Assembly: GCA_023396255.1 (NCBI GenBank)
Contig: JAEWWU010000019.1
Span: 1-64,000 of the forward strand
DNA length: 64,000 nt
Direction: 5' to 3'
DNA from: Bacteroidota bacterium
GTDB taxonomy: Bacteria; Bacteroidota; Bacteroidia; Bacteroidales; Porphyromonadaceae
In this document: positions 51,335 through 61,138 of the stretch, one piece after another
Layout: each line of letters opens with the position of its first letter
Position numbering within the stretch: the stretch's first letter is position 1
Translations under genes and position numbers: made by a program
The notes under the pieces: model-generated
What the model was told of the DNA's origin: nothing
What the model saw: the letters and a program-made list of their open reading frames with translations, nothing else
The model's database searches: none

Positions 51335-53011
51335 ATGAATACAATTGTAGAAACCCTAAAAGTCGCTTTTATCACTCCTTCAGTGGTACAGTCGATCATT
51401 GTAATAAGTTCGGTCGCAACAATAGGATTAGCTTTGTCAAAACTAAAGATCGGAAAACTCTCTTTTGGTGTAACGTTTGTTTTCTTCGTTGGTATCCTTT
51501 TTGCCCATTTCGGAATAACCATTGATCCCACAATGCAGTCTTGGGCTATGAGTTTTGGATTGGTCCTATTCATTTATGCGTTGGGGTTACAAGTTGGACC
51601 AGGTTTTTTTCCTTCACTCAAATCCGGAGGGATCTCCGACAATCTGCTTTCCATTGGAATGATCGCGTTTACCTTAATTCTGTGCATCGCAATATATTTC
51701 TTTGGCATTCCAATGGCAAACGTGTTGGGAATTATGTCCGGAGCCGTTACCAATACCCCGGTGTTAGCAGCTGTACAAAGTACCGTAACCGAAGTTCTCC
51801 CAGGAGATACCTCCACTCTCCTCAACGAGTTAGCTATGGCCTGTGCTATGACTTATCCATTTGGGGTTGTCGGAGTAATCATTGTGCTGTTTTTTTTAGA
51901 AAAATGGGATACAAAGGCACAACAAGAAGAAGCCGGGGCTTTGCATAAAGCTTTCTTCTGTGAATTTGAGGCATCTAACAGTGCCATTTGGAACAAATCA
52001 ATCAAACAAATCGCCGGGTTATGCGACACTCAATTTGTGGTCTCGCGCATATGGAAAAACGGACAAGTACAAATCCCCTCCTCCTCCACAATCATCGAGA
52101 AAGGAGATCACCTTCTGGTAGTCTCTGCCAAGGAAGATGTAGAACGGTTAGAAATATTCTTTGGGGAAAAAGTAGAAAAAGATTGGAACAGGGAAGACTT
52201 AGATTGGAACTCTGTAGACAAAGAACTGACCTCCAAGAGAGTTGTTGTAACCAAAGCATCTATCAATGGGGTAAAACTGGGTGCCCTTAAACTTCGCAAC
52301 TACTATGGCATTAACATTACTCGTATAGATAGAGCCGGAATAGAACTTTTGAGTTCTCCGGACCTACACTTGCAATTGGGAGACCGATTAACAGTAGTTG
52401 GAGAACGGCAATCCGTAGAGGCAGTTGCTCTAAAATTGGGGAATGAGATAAAAGACCTCGACAACCCTAACCTAAAGAGCATCTTCTTGGGGCTCATCCT
52501 TGGCTGTTTGTTGGGAATTGTTCCCATTTATCTTCCAGGTATAAGTATGCCCATAAAGATGGGATTGGCAGGAGGTGCCATTGTTATGGGCATACTGATG
52601 GGGGCATTCGGACCACGTATACACGTTACCACTTATATAACCAATAGTGCCAGTTTGCTCATACGACAACTGGGAATTGTAATCTATTTGGGGTGTTTGG
52701 GGCTGTCCAGCGGTGCCGGTTTTTTCAAACTACTAACCAGTGCCAACGGACTTGTTTGGATTGGCTTGGGATTACTCATCGCAATAGTTCCATCTTTCAT
52801 ATTTGGACTTATTGCTATGAAAGGTTTCGGAAAAAGCTATTCTTCCACCTGTGGTATGATTTGTGGCAGTATGGCAAACCCAATGGCTTTGGAAGTTGTT
52901 GGAGCCAAATTCGCCAGCGACCGCCACAATGTTTCTTATGCCACTGTTTATCCTTTGGCTATGTTTCTTCGAATCATAACGGCACAAATACTAATGCTTA
53001 TTTTTGCGTAG
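51335..53011 (+). CDS. AspT/YidE/YbjL-type transporter with two TrkA-C domains
   Basis: This 558-residue inner-membrane protein has the architecture of aspartate:alanine exchanger-like permeases: an N-terminal set of five to six helices (about 15-190), two soluble RCK/TrkA-C domains (about 215-370), and a C-terminal set of five helices. The two membrane halves share GLxxGPxFF/GxxSGAGFF-like segments. The substrate is unknown: AspT exchanges aspartate and alanine, but most relatives are uncharacterised. ATG 51335 was chosen because upstream in-frame codons would overlap the asnS terminator. It is followed 16 bases later by lptB. Confidence 0.88.
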   Translation: MNTIVETLKVAFITPSVVQSIIVISSVATIGLALSKLKIGKLSFGVTFVFFVGILFAHFGITIDPTMQSWAMSFGLVLFIYALGLQVGPGFFPSLKSGGISDNLLSIGMIAFTLILCIAIYFFGIPMANVLGIMSGAVTNTPVLAAVQSTVTEVLPGDTSTLLNELAMACAMTYPFGVVGVIIVLFFLEKWDTKAQQEEAGALHKAFFCEFEASNSAIWNKSIKQIAGLCDTQFVVSRIWKNGQVQIPSSSTIIEKGDHLLVVSAKEDVERLEIFFGEKVEKDWNREDLDWNSVDKELTSKRVVVTKASINGVKLGALKLRNYYGINITRIDRAGIELLSSPDLHLQLGDRLTVVGERQSVEAVALKLGNEIKDLDNPNLKSIFLGLILGCLLGIVPIYLPGISMPIKMGLAGGAIVMGILMGAFGPRIHVTTYITNSASLLIRQLGIVIYLGCLGLSSGAGFFKLLTSANGLVWIGLGLLIAIVPSFIFGLIAMKGFGKSYSSTCGMICGSMANPMALEVVGAKFASDRHNVSYATVYPLAMFLRIITAQILMLIFA

Positions 53012-53027
53012 ACTTCGTTCAACTTGT

Positions 53028-53837
53028 ATGATGCACTTTCTTGAGAAAAAGAAAAAAGCGGCAATCTCCGTTACAGAAAAGCTCAAACCAACAGAGCCAT
53101 CGGTTTTGCGTACCGATGACTTGGTAAAACGTTACAGAAACAGGACAGTTGTTAATCACGTTTCCATAGAACTACACCAAGGAGAAATTGTTGGTCTTTT
53201 GGGACCTAATGGGGCGGGAAAAACAACCACATTCTATATGACAGTGGGATTGGTCGTGCCCAATGCCGGTCGGATATTTCTCAACCAACAAGATATAACC
53301 AAACTACCGGTATACAAGCGTGCTCGGTTAGGCATTGGTTATTTGGCACAAGAGGCCTCTGTTTTCCGGCAAATGAGCGTTGAAGACAATATAAAGTCGG
53401 TTTTAGAAATGACTCCCCTTTCTCCACAAGCTCAAGAAGAGAAATTGGAGAGCTTGATTGCCGAATTTCGATTGGAAAAAGTTCGCTCTAATTTAGGCAA
53501 TCGTCTCTCTGGAGGAGAAAGAAGGCGTGTAGAAATTGCTCGATGCTTGGCCATCAATCCCAAATTCATTATGCTCGATGAACCTTTTGCTGGTGTTGAC
53601 CCCATTGCGGTGCAAGATATACAAATAATTGTGGCAAACTTAAAACGGCGCAACATAGGCATCTTGATAACCGATCACAATGTCAATGAAACCCTCAGCA
53701 TAACGGATCGGGCATACCTCTTGTTTGATGGAAAGGTTTTATTTCAAGGAACAGCGGAAGAATTGGCAGAAAACGAGGTTGTTAGGGAAAAGTATCTCGG
53801 CAAAGATTTCATATTGCGCCGAAAAAGTTTCCTATAA
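53028..53837 (+). CDS. lptB: LPS export ABC ATPase LptB
   Basis: LptB is the ATPase of the LptB2FG complex that extracts lipopolysaccharide from the inner membrane. Walker A GPNGAGKT is at 59-66, signature LSGGE at 160-164 and Walker B FIMLDE at 180-185, with the LptB-specific FAGVDP and H-loop TDHNV. At 269 residues it carries a ~27-residue basic extension before the conserved domain starts. lptF/G are not adjacent. The gene is 16 bases after the transporter and convergent with the DUF1905 gene. Confidence 0.92.
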   Translation: MMHFLEKKKKAAISVTEKLKPTEPSVLRTDDLVKRYRNRTVVNHVSIELHQGEIVGLLGPNGAGKTTTFYMTVGLVVPNAGRIFLNQQDITKLPVYKRARLGIGYLAQEASVFRQMSVEDNIKSVLEMTPLSPQAQEEKLESLIAEFRLEKVRSNLGNRLSGGERRRVEIARCLAINPKFIMLDEPFAGVDPIAVQDIQIIVANLKRRNIGILITDHNVNETLSITDRAYLLFDGKVLFQGTAEELAENEVVREKYLGKDFILRRKSFL

Positions 53838-53912
53838 GATCAAGTTGGAAACAAATAATCCCTTATCTGTTTTGGAGCAAAGTGGTAAGATACTCTCCTG
53901 TGAATTTGTAGT

Positions 53913-54188
53913 CTAATCCCTTTCTCTTATTTCGACAGAAACCATATCGCCCGGCCCTTTTCCTATGGCTTTGCGGATCTCTTTTCGAATTCCAATAATG
54001 TGATAAGGGATTCCCATCCGAACCAAACTCCCTTTATAAGGATAGTTGTCGAAAAGAGCAAGAACTTTTACACGTCCTTTTCCAAATTCCGCACGTACAT
54101 CATAGGGAAAAATCACATAAGCTCCATCGATATCTGGCACTTTTTGGATCTCCGCCTCAAAACAATACACCTTCTTGCCATTCATCAT
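53913..54188 (-). CDS. DUF1905 domain protein
   Basis: This 91-residue cytosolic protein matches DUF1905 (KVYCFEAEIQKVPDIDGAYVIFPYDVRAEFGKGRVKV), a small beta-barrel domain that also occurs fused to YdeI-type proteins. Its function is not known. It is the last gene of the sppA-lpxK-thiL-mlaE-mlaF operon, 26 bases after mlaF, and may be a passenger there. Confidence 0.85.
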   Translation of the reverse strand: MMNGKKVYCFEAEIQKVPDIDGAYVIFPYDVRAEFGKGRVKVLALFDNYPYKGSLVRMGIPYHIIGIRKEIRKAIGKGPGDMVSVEIRERD

Positions 54189-54214
54189 TACCTAAATCTT
54201 TACCCAAACCTCTT

Positions 54215-54940
54215 TTACTCAGCAGCTGAAATAAAATGCTTAAAAGAGTTCGGAGCCTCTTGCTCTATTGTGTTCATCGTTCCATTCCACTCTATCATAC
54301 CCCTATTTAAATACAAAATAGTATCTCCAATGGTCCTTACCGATGTCATATCGTGGGTATTGATGACAGTTGTAATATGATGTTCTTGGGTAAGCTCGTG
54401 CAACAGACGGTCAATGGTTTGGGAGGTTTGAGGGTCTAATCCAGAATTAGGTTCATCGCAAAAAAGGTAATCCGGTTCGAGGACCAAGGCTCGAGCAATA
54501 GCAGCTCGCTTCATCATCCCTCCACTTATTTCCGCCGGACTTAGAGAACGCGCTGTTGTGAGCCCTACCCGCTCTATAAGTTCGTCTGCCTTTTTGCGCC
54601 TCTGCATAGGTGTTTTCTTTGAAAACATCTGCAATGGAAAAAGGACATTTTCATAAACACTCATACTATCGAATAGAGCTGATCCTTGAAAAAGGACTCC
54701 CATATGTGTGCGAAATTTCTTGAGTTGCTTTCCATCCTGCTTGGCCATATCCAACCCGTCAAAAAGGATTTCTCCAGAAGAGGGTCTAATAACACCAATC
54801 AAGCACTTCATCAGAACTGTTTTACCCGCCCCACTCTTTCCCAATATGAGGTTGCACTTTCCCGGATAAAAGGAAGCACTTATATCATTGAGAACCAAAA
54901 GGTCATCGAATTGCTTTGTAAGATTTTTTACTTGTATCAT
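54215..54940 (-). CDS. mlaF: MlaF-type ABC ATPase of the phospholipid transport system
   Basis: This 241-residue ATPase pairs with the MlaE-type permease encoded just upstream. MlaFE moves phospholipids between the membranes to keep outer-membrane lipid asymmetry. Walker A GKSGAGKT is at 34-41, the signature ISGGMMKR at about 134-141 and Walker B is in LFCDEPNSGLDP. The mlaD (MCE) gene that normally follows mlaE is not adjacent. Confidence 0.88.
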   Translation of the reverse strand: MIQVKNLTKQFDDLLVLNDISASFYPGKCNLILGKSGAGKTVLMKCLIGVIRPSSGEILFDGLDMAKQDGKQLKKFRTHMGVLFQGSALFDSMSVYENVLFPLQMFSKKTPMQRRKKADELIERVGLTTARSLSPAEISGGMMKRAAIARALVLEPDYLFCDEPNSGLDPQTSQTIDRLLHELTQEHHITTVINTHDMTSVRTIGDTILYLNRGMIEWNGTMNTIEQEAPNSFKHFISAAE

Positions 54941-54955
54941 AACGAAAACAACGAC

Positions 54956-55714
54956 TTACTTAATCAAGAGCAAATTGGTCAAAAGCACATCTGCAAGCAA
55001 AATAATTACACTGCTCGTTACCACTGCATTCGTACTTGCCTTTCCTACCCCTAAAGCACCTCCTTTAACCGTATAGCCAAAATAACTGGCACCCGAAGAA
55101 ATAATAACGGCATAGACAAGAGACTTTACTATGGAGTAATAAATGTTGTAGGGCACAAAGAATAGCTGCAACCCCTCTTCCAAATCGCTCGGAGTCATAT
55201 TGGGCAAGAAAAAAGATGCCAAATAGGCGCCCACAATACCTGTAGCCATACTAATGATCGTTAGTATAGGAATAAAAAGAACCAACCCTACAATTTTGGG
55301 CAGAATAAGGAAATTAGCCGAATTTACTCCCATTATCTCCATAGCATCTATTTGCTCCGTGACTCTCATTGTGGCTAACTCGGAGGCTATACTCGAGCCA
55401 ACCTTTCCTGCCAATATAAGGCACATAATAGAAGAAGAAAATTCCAAAACAATTACCTCTCTCACCGAATACCCAATCGTAAAACGAGGAATAAGGGGAG
55501 AACTCATATTGATGGAGAGCTGAATAGTCATCACTGTCCCGATAAAGAAGGATATCAAGACAACAATCCAAATGGAATCTATTCCATATTTTACAATTTC
55601 TTTTACCAATTGTTTAAAAAACATCGACATCCTGGTAGGGCGTGCAAAGACACGTTTCATCAAAAGGGTGTATTCGCCCACACTCTCCAACGGCTTTTTT
55701 ACTATGTCCAACAT
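54956..55714 (-). CDS. mlaE: MlaE-type ABC permease
   Basis: This 252-residue inner-membrane permease (DUF140/MlaE) has five or six helices and the conserved ILAGKVGSSIASELATMRVTEQIDAMEIMGVN segment, the family hallmark that contacts MlaF. With MlaF it forms the inner-membrane part of a phospholipid transporter. It is 46 bases after thiL and 15 before mlaF. No mlaB, mlaC or mlaD neighbours are present. Confidence 0.92.
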   Translation of the reverse strand: MLDIVKKPLESVGEYTLLMKRVFARPTRMSMFFKQLVKEIVKYGIDSIWIVVLISFFIGTVMTIQLSINMSSPLIPRFTIGYSVREVIVLEFSSSIMCLILAGKVGSSIASELATMRVTEQIDAMEIMGVNSANFLILPKIVGLVLFIPILTIISMATGIVGAYLASFFLPNMTPSDLEEGLQLFFVPYNIYYSIVKSLVYAVIISSGASYFGYTVKGGALGVGKASTNAVVTSSVIILLADVLLTNLLLIK

Positions 55715-55760
55715 ACCTATTATAAAGCGGTAACTATCCTATCCCTTTGTACAAAGCTAC

Positions 55761-56843
55761 TTAATCAAATTCCTGTTCGCCTTCCAATTCGCCTTCTACT
55801 TCATCTGACAAATAATTGGCAGCATTCCACCCCTGTGCCTCCAATTTTATGAGCGTTCCATCTTTTGCCACCAAATATCTATCGGCTGGGTCTGAAGTTA
55901 CGTAGCCTATAAGCGAAATTCCAGGAACATTTTGTATCCGAGCTTGCTCTTCTATGGGTACGGTAAACAGGATTTCATAGTCTTCTCCACCATTAAAAGC
56001 AGCCGTTATGGGGTTCATATTCATCTCTTCACAAAGGGATATAGTCTGGTAGTCAATGGGGATTTTGTCCTCGTAAACTTTAATTCCCTTGTTACTCTTT
56101 TCTGCAATATGTATCAGCTCCGAACTCAATCCGTCAGAAATATCTATCATTGACGTTGGGTGAACCTCCAAGCCCTCCAAAAGAGCTCGCAAATCTTTCT
56201 GAGCCTTTGGTACCAATTGCCGCTCTATAAGATATTCGTATCCGGCAAAATCCGGGACAAAATCTTCATCTTGTATTCGATCGAAAACACGTTGCTCACG
56301 CTCCAATAACTTAAAGCCCATATAGGCAGCACCAAGATTTCCGGTCACGCAAATGAGATCGTTTTCTTTGGCTGTAGAACGAAGTACCGCCTTTCCCTTG
56401 GCAACCTCTCCGATGCAGGTAACACTGATGCACATTCCCGTAAGAGAAGCGCAAGTATCCCCTCCTATCAAGTCTACGCCATATTCCTTACAAGCAGCAT
56501 AAACTCCTTCATAAAACTCTTCCAGATTTTCTACCGAGAATTTAGATGAAACCCCTATCGAAATTGTTATCTGTTTGGGCGTTCCATTCATAGCACAAAT
56601 ATCCGAGACATTCACAGCTACAGACTTGTATCCTAAATGAGCCAAAGGCATATAAGTTAAATCGAAATGAACCCCTTCGAGCAACATATCGGTAGTTGTT
56701 AAAATATCAACTTTGTTGCCATAGTGAGAGATAGCGGCATCATCTCCAACAGATAAAATAGTTTGCGATTGGGTTATAGTATTGTTCTTGGTCAGATGTT
56801 TAATCAATCCAAACTCACCCAAAGAAGCAATTGATGTAGGCAT
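55761..56843 (-). CDS. thiL: Thiamine-monophosphate kinase
   Basis: ThiL phosphorylates thiamine monophosphate to the active diphosphate. The 360-residue AIR-synthase-like protein has SVGDDAAIS (31-39), the metal-binding GGDTCAS near residue 141, the MIDISDGLSSEL motif and FNGGEDYEILFTV. An acidic tail (EVEGELEGEQEFD) extends past the domain. It is 15 bases after lpxK. No TPP riboswitch is visible upstream. Confidence 0.93.
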   Translation of the reverse strand: MPTSIASLGEFGLIKHLTKNNTITQSQTILSVGDDAAISHYGNKVDILTTTDMLLEGVHFDLTYMPLAHLGYKSVAVNVSDICAMNGTPKQITISIGVSSKFSVENLEEFYEGVYAACKEYGVDLIGGDTCASLTGMCISVTCIGEVAKGKAVLRSTAKENDLICVTGNLGAAYMGFKLLEREQRVFDRIQDEDFVPDFAGYEYLIERQLVPKAQKDLRALLEGLEVHPTSMIDISDGLSSELIHIAEKSNKGIKVYEDKIPIDYQTISLCEEMNMNPITAAFNGGEDYEILFTVPIEEQARIQNVPGISLIGYVTSDPADRYLVAKDGTLIKLEAQGWNAANYLSDEVEGELEGEQEFD

Positions 56844-56858
56844 ATTTTAGTAAGCTAA

Positions 56859-57992
56859 TTATCGAACAACACGTTCGTTTGTTTTGCAAATACATTTGAG
56901 GATTTCTTGCTCCAACACCCTTGCCCCATCAGCTGTAAAGCAAGATTCAATGGACTGCACCCAAAAAGAGTTTTTGAGGGTTGGAGAAAAAAAGTCTTTC
57001 AATTCTCTTAGTTTTACGGCATCTTTCTCTGTACAGATGAAATGTACCTTTAGGTTTCTTTCAAAAAAAAGTTTTTTGCGTTTTTCTTCCCAAAAAAACA
57101 CATCTTTTTTACCGTAGTTGTGATGGTCGGAATAAGAAATATTTTCTTGTACTTTGTAGGCTTCTTTCGTATGATTAAAAAAATCTTGCGGATGGGCTAT
57201 TCCTGCCAAAGCTACTACATAGGGTTCTCCTTCTTCAGATGATTTCAGTATTTTCGAACCTCTGTCACCACAAGCCATATCTACATCAAACAACGGATAC
57301 AAGTCTCCATAGCTAACCTGCGAAAAAAGCATTTTTTGATGAGGATAAAGCTCCAACTTTCTCTCCGCAATACGCTCTGCAATGGGGCTTGTTTGAGGTG
57401 GACACTTAGTTATTACAATCATATCGGCGCGATGACGTGAAGTAATAGGTTCTCGCAAACGGCCAGCCGGTAAAAGTTTATCGTCCCACAAAGGACGATG
57501 ATAGACAGAAAGCAAGATAGAATACGCTGGACGAACCGACCGATGTTGAAATCCATCATCCATCACAATTACTTGAGGCCTTACTTCTTGCGGTAAAGAA
57601 CACAAATAGTTCAAAGCTCGCTTTCTATTTCCATCTACCACTATTGTTACTTGCGAGAATTTTTGCTTCATCAAACAAGGTTCATCTCCGATCTCCTTTG
57701 CCGAAGAGGTTGCTGTTGCCACCACTAAGCCGGAAGATTCTCTCTTGTACCCACGACTGACTACTGCTACTCTATATTTTTTGTTTTGAAGAAGACGGAG
57801 CAAATACTCCACCATAGGAGATTTTCCAGTACCTCCAACAGCCAAATTACCCACACAGATAATTGGAATGGGATACGAAGTAGACGGCAAAATGCCAGAG
57901 TTATATAGATAATTGCGTAAGCGCACCCCCACCCCATACAGAAAGGCCGGGAAAAGCAACCATCTATTAACTTTCGAATTACCGTCTCTCAT
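56859..57992 (-). CDS. lpxK: Tetraacyldisaccharide 4'-kinase (lipid A synthesis)
   Basis: LpxK phosphorylates the 4' position of the lipid A precursor at the inner membrane. The P-loop GNLAVGGTGKSP is at 48-59, preceded by a hydrophobic N-terminal segment for membrane attachment, and the DDGFQHRSV motif follows. The 377 residues are slightly longer than E. coli (328). It lies between sppA (42 bases) and thiL (15 bases), an arrangement common in Bacteroidota. Confidence 0.94.
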   Translation of the reverse strand: MRDGNSKVNRWLLFPAFLYGVGVRLRNYLYNSGILPSTSYPIPIICVGNLAVGGTGKSPMVEYLLRLLQNKKYRVAVVSRGYKRESSGLVVATATSSAKEIGDEPCLMKQKFSQVTIVVDGNRKRALNYLCSLPQEVRPQVIVMDDGFQHRSVRPAYSILLSVYHRPLWDDKLLPAGRLREPITSRHRADMIVITKCPPQTSPIAERIAERKLELYPHQKMLFSQVSYGDLYPLFDVDMACGDRGSKILKSSEEGEPYVVALAGIAHPQDFFNHTKEAYKVQENISYSDHHNYGKKDVFFWEEKRKKLFFERNLKVHFICTEKDAVKLRELKDFFSPTLKNSFWVQSIESCFTADGARVLEQEILKCICKTNERVVR

Positions 57993-58034
57993 TTCTTCTT
58001 TTCGCTCCTTAGAAAAGCTTAAGGTTCACAAAAA

Positions 58035-59858
58035 TTATCCAACAACCACGAAAGGCATACGAGCCTGAATTCCCACCGTACTTCTGAGCTCCCTTGACTG
58101 TTCCAATAACAACCTCTCCTGTTCCGTCAAGAATCTTCCCCACAAAAGAGACTCAACCCCCTTCGATGAAGATCGGAACAATTTGTCCAAAATGGAGAAT
58201 GTGTTCTTTTCGTACTTCACCCGTACGTGTTCCATCTTTGCCTTTTGGGCTGCATAGGTTATTGCATCCTGCAATCCTCCCAACTGATCGACCAATCCAA
58301 TGGAAAGTGCCTGTTCTCCGCTCCAAACACGCCCTTGAGCTATGGCATCTATTTGTTCTTTAGTTTTGCCTCTTCCGACCGAAACTCGTGAGAGAAAAGT
58401 TTCATAACCTCTGTTTATGTGGCGTTGTAAAAGATTTTTTTCTTCCTCTTTCATCGGGCGCCCCATAGAACCAAAATCTGCAAACTGGGCAGTGTTTACG
58501 GTATTGATATTTATCCCTATTTTGTCAAACAGACCGGATACATTTGGGAACATCCCAAAAATCCCAATAGAGCCGGTCAGTGTAGTTGCCTCGGCAAAGA
58601 TCCTGTCTGCCGGCGCAGAGATGTAGTATCCACCCGAAGCAGCATAGTCTCCCATACTAACGACAACTGGTTTGGATTCCTTGGCCAAATTCACGGCGTG
58701 CCAAATTTGTTCCGATACATAGGCACTTCCGCCCGGAGAATTAACACGCAAAACAATCGCTTTTACAGAAGGATCGTTTGCCAACTCCCGAATTTTATCA
58801 GCCAAATCTGCGGTAATCACGCTCGAGCGCCCCAACCCAGAGGGCTCCAATTCTACAATATTACCTTCTGCAAAAAGAACAGAAACATAGCCGGACTTTG
58901 AGGATACCGACTTGGGAGGATGTGCCATATAAACATCGTACAACGACACAAAACACAAATCTTCCGGTTCATCGACATCAGCCAAATCGCACAGAGCCTG
59001 TTCCGCCTCATCTTTGAAGAGCAAAGCATCTGCCAACTTGCTGGTCACATATTCCTCGGCAGGCATTAAAGTGGGCATCCTGTTGGCAATGTCCGCCAAT
59101 TCTTGCCTCTCCAAGCCTCGTGATTGAGCAACTTCCCCAAGCATCACCTGCCAAATACTATTGAGATAAGACAAAGACTGTTCTCTATTAGCCTCGCTCA
59201 TCTCATTAAGGATGTAGGGCTCCACGGCAGACTTATAAGTTCCAACCTTAAAAACCATCATCTCAACACCCATTTTTTTCAGGGCATCTTTATAAAACAT
59301 CACCTGCTGAGAAAGTCCATCAAAGGAAATGGAACCCATCGGATTGATGGCGAGGTTATCAGCTACCGATGCTATGTAATATCCCTTCTGAGAAAGTCGA
59401 TCGGCATAAGCATAGATAAACTTACCAGACGTCTTAAAGTCAAGTAAAGCCCGACGCAATTCTTTGACCGCTGCATAGCCCCCCGCAACATCAAACAGAT
59501 TGATATAAATTCCCTTTATATTCTTATCTGTTTTGGCACTTTTGATAGCCTCTACAACATCTGCCAAAGGAATGTTGTGTGGGGCATCCTTTTCTCGTGT
59601 ATAAAAGGCAAACGGATCCTCCACAACAGTTTCAGACAGCTGATCAATATCTATTTTGAGAATACTGTTAGGTTTAATCTTCGTAGGGGCATCGCTGCTG
59701 CCGGCTATGGCAACCAGAGAACCGATCAGAATAACAAAAATCAAAAAAGAAAACAAAACAAAAGCCGTAACCGTGCCAAGAAGAGAAGCAAAAAACATCT
59801 TCAAAAAGGAGAAACCTTTCGGCTTAGGCTGAAGTAACTGAGAATTCATTTTATTCAT
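58035..59858 (-). CDS. sppA: Signal peptide peptidase SppA (67 kDa type)
   Basis: SppA digests cleaved signal peptides in the inner membrane with a Ser-Lys dyad. The 607-residue double-domain protein has an N-terminal anchor (about 24-53). K209 in VGTYKSAVEPY and S408 in GDYAASGGYY correspond almost position for position to E. coli K209 and S409. ATG 59858 was preferred to the adjacent TTG. It is the first gene of the envelope operon and has a -7 box about 90 bases upstream. Confidence 0.95.
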   Translation of the reverse strand: MNKMNSQLLQPKPKGFSFLKMFFASLLGTVTAFVLFSFLIFVILIGSLVAIAGSSDAPTKIKPNSILKIDIDQLSETVVEDPFAFYTREKDAPHNIPLADVVEAIKSAKTDKNIKGIYINLFDVAGGYAAVKELRRALLDFKTSGKFIYAYADRLSQKGYYIASVADNLAINPMGSISFDGLSQQVMFYKDALKKMGVEMMVFKVGTYKSAVEPYILNEMSEANREQSLSYLNSIWQVMLGEVAQSRGLERQELADIANRMPTLMPAEEYVTSKLADALLFKDEAEQALCDLADVDEPEDLCFVSLYDVYMAHPPKSVSSKSGYVSVLFAEGNIVELEPSGLGRSSVITADLADKIRELANDPSVKAIVLRVNSPGGSAYVSEQIWHAVNLAKESKPVVVSMGDYAASGGYYISAPADRIFAEATTLTGSIGIFGMFPNVSGLFDKIGININTVNTAQFADFGSMGRPMKEEEKNLLQRHINRGYETFLSRVSVGRGKTKEQIDAIAQGRVWSGEQALSIGLVDQLGGLQDAITYAAQKAKMEHVRVKYEKNTFSILDKLFRSSSKGVESLLWGRFLTEQERLLLEQSRELRSTVGIQARMPFVVVG

Positions 59859-59947
59859 CAAGAATTATTAAGTTTGTCTAACACAATTAGGAATTTCTCC
59901 CAAGGAGAACCTCTCCCAATGTGCAGAAATTAGTATCTATTGCTCCA

Positions 59948-59955
59948 CAAATATA
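59948..59955 (-). promoter_or_regulatory. Candidate -7 box of the sppA operon
   Basis: On the minus strand TATATTTG (59955-59948) matches the -7 consensus 90 bases before sppA. A TTTTG 14 bases further is closer than the usual 17-23. Confidence 0.4.
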
Positions 59956-60040
59956 ACAAAAATAGGGAACAAAAACATTTCGTCCCCCCATCTCTGTAAA
60001 TAAGCACATTGTACTGTCTGCAAGAAATTCAAAAGCTCTG

Positions 60041-61138
60041 TTATTTCTTGAGAATAAAGATTAAGTCCGAAATACTTCCATTGTCTCCCCTGTTTGAACT
60101 CACAAAAACAGAGGGTTTTGTTATAATTCCTCTGCTTTCCAACGAAGATAACGTATCCCAAAGCATCTCGTGATACAAAATTATCATAGACTGTGAGGTG
60201 CCTACAAAGCCAAAATCTCGTTGCAATGCTTCCGTATCCACATACTTTTCCAAAAAGTCGGCCACAGACTTGGCTGTTTGCTTGGAAAGGTTGTAAATAG
60301 AATCCTCCTCGCTCTCCTCTATAACCGGGATGATAATATGCCCTTTCTCATCAAACAAATTAAATTTAGAAAACTCCGAAATGATGTTTGCATCCGTGAT
60401 TCTCCCATTTTCCGCAAAATCAGTCAAGAAAAGACCCAAACGATTACCTTGGGAAAGAAAAGGTTTCATTAGAAAAAGGGCTTTTTCGCTCCAATTAGAC
60501 ACGATGGAATAGCCTTGAGCAGACAAAGTATTAGTTCCACAATAAAATCCTCTTTTGGGGTAAAGAGTCCAAAATTCGCCATCCCAAAATGATCTTCTTT
60601 CGGATAACTCTTTCTTTCTTACAATTCCCTTATCTTCCAAGTGTCGCCAAACCCAACCATCGATAACATACGAAAATAGAATACTGTATGCATTACTTTT
60701 CCATCCCTCCCTATCCAAAATACGCACAAGCTCCGAAACATTGTGACCAATCTCATCTACAAGGCGTTCGGATAGATTTCGAGAAAGACTCCGTAGACGA
60801 GACGTATGCAGACTATCTAAAATTACAATGCCGGTTTGCAAGCAATTCCTGCTTTTTCTAATCAAATTCCAATCAGCAAGCAACTGTAACTGGCTATATG
60901 TATATCTAATTCCTAAAGAATCCAAAGTTTTAAGAGATTTAGGCTCCCTAAGAGAAAGTAACAACTCCCAATTATTGTCCAAACGCACGATATGATCGGG
61001 AGTTCCTTTACGCGTGACACAATAAGAGATGTGTTCATTCTTGTCAAATGAAGTAAATCCCCGATCTTGCGCTTCCACAACAATTGACACGAACAAAAAC
61101 AACGCCACACTACCAAAAAGAAATTTCATCGTATTCAT
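60041..61138 (-). CDS. Exported protein of unknown function
   Basis: I do not recognise this 365-residue protein. It starts with a signal peptide (about 1-23, ending VEAQD) and has no further membrane helix, so it should be periplasmic or attached to the outer membrane. The composition is normal, with many aromatic residues. Stretches such as YSQLQLLADWNLI and VWRHLEDKGIVRKKELSERRSFW look like short winged-helix units, which would be unusual in an exported protein. It lies upstream of sppA on the same strand but is 182 bases away. A second in-frame ATG three codons in is an alternative start. Confidence 0.7.
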   Translation of the reverse strand: MNTMKFLFGSVALFLFVSIVVEAQDRGFTSFDKNEHISYCVTRKGTPDHIVRLDNNWELLLSLREPKSLKTLDSLGIRYTYSQLQLLADWNLIRKSRNCLQTGIVILDSLHTSRLRSLSRNLSERLVDEIGHNVSELVRILDREGWKSNAYSILFSYVIDGWVWRHLEDKGIVRKKELSERRSFWDGEFWTLYPKRGFYCGTNTLSAQGYSIVSNWSEKALFLMKPFLSQGNRLGLFLTDFAENGRITDANIISEFSKFNLFDEKGHIIIPVIEESEEDSIYNLSKQTAKSVADFLEKYVDTEALQRDFGFVGTSQSMIILYHEMLWDTLSSLESRGIITKPSVFVSSNRGDNGSISDLIFILKK

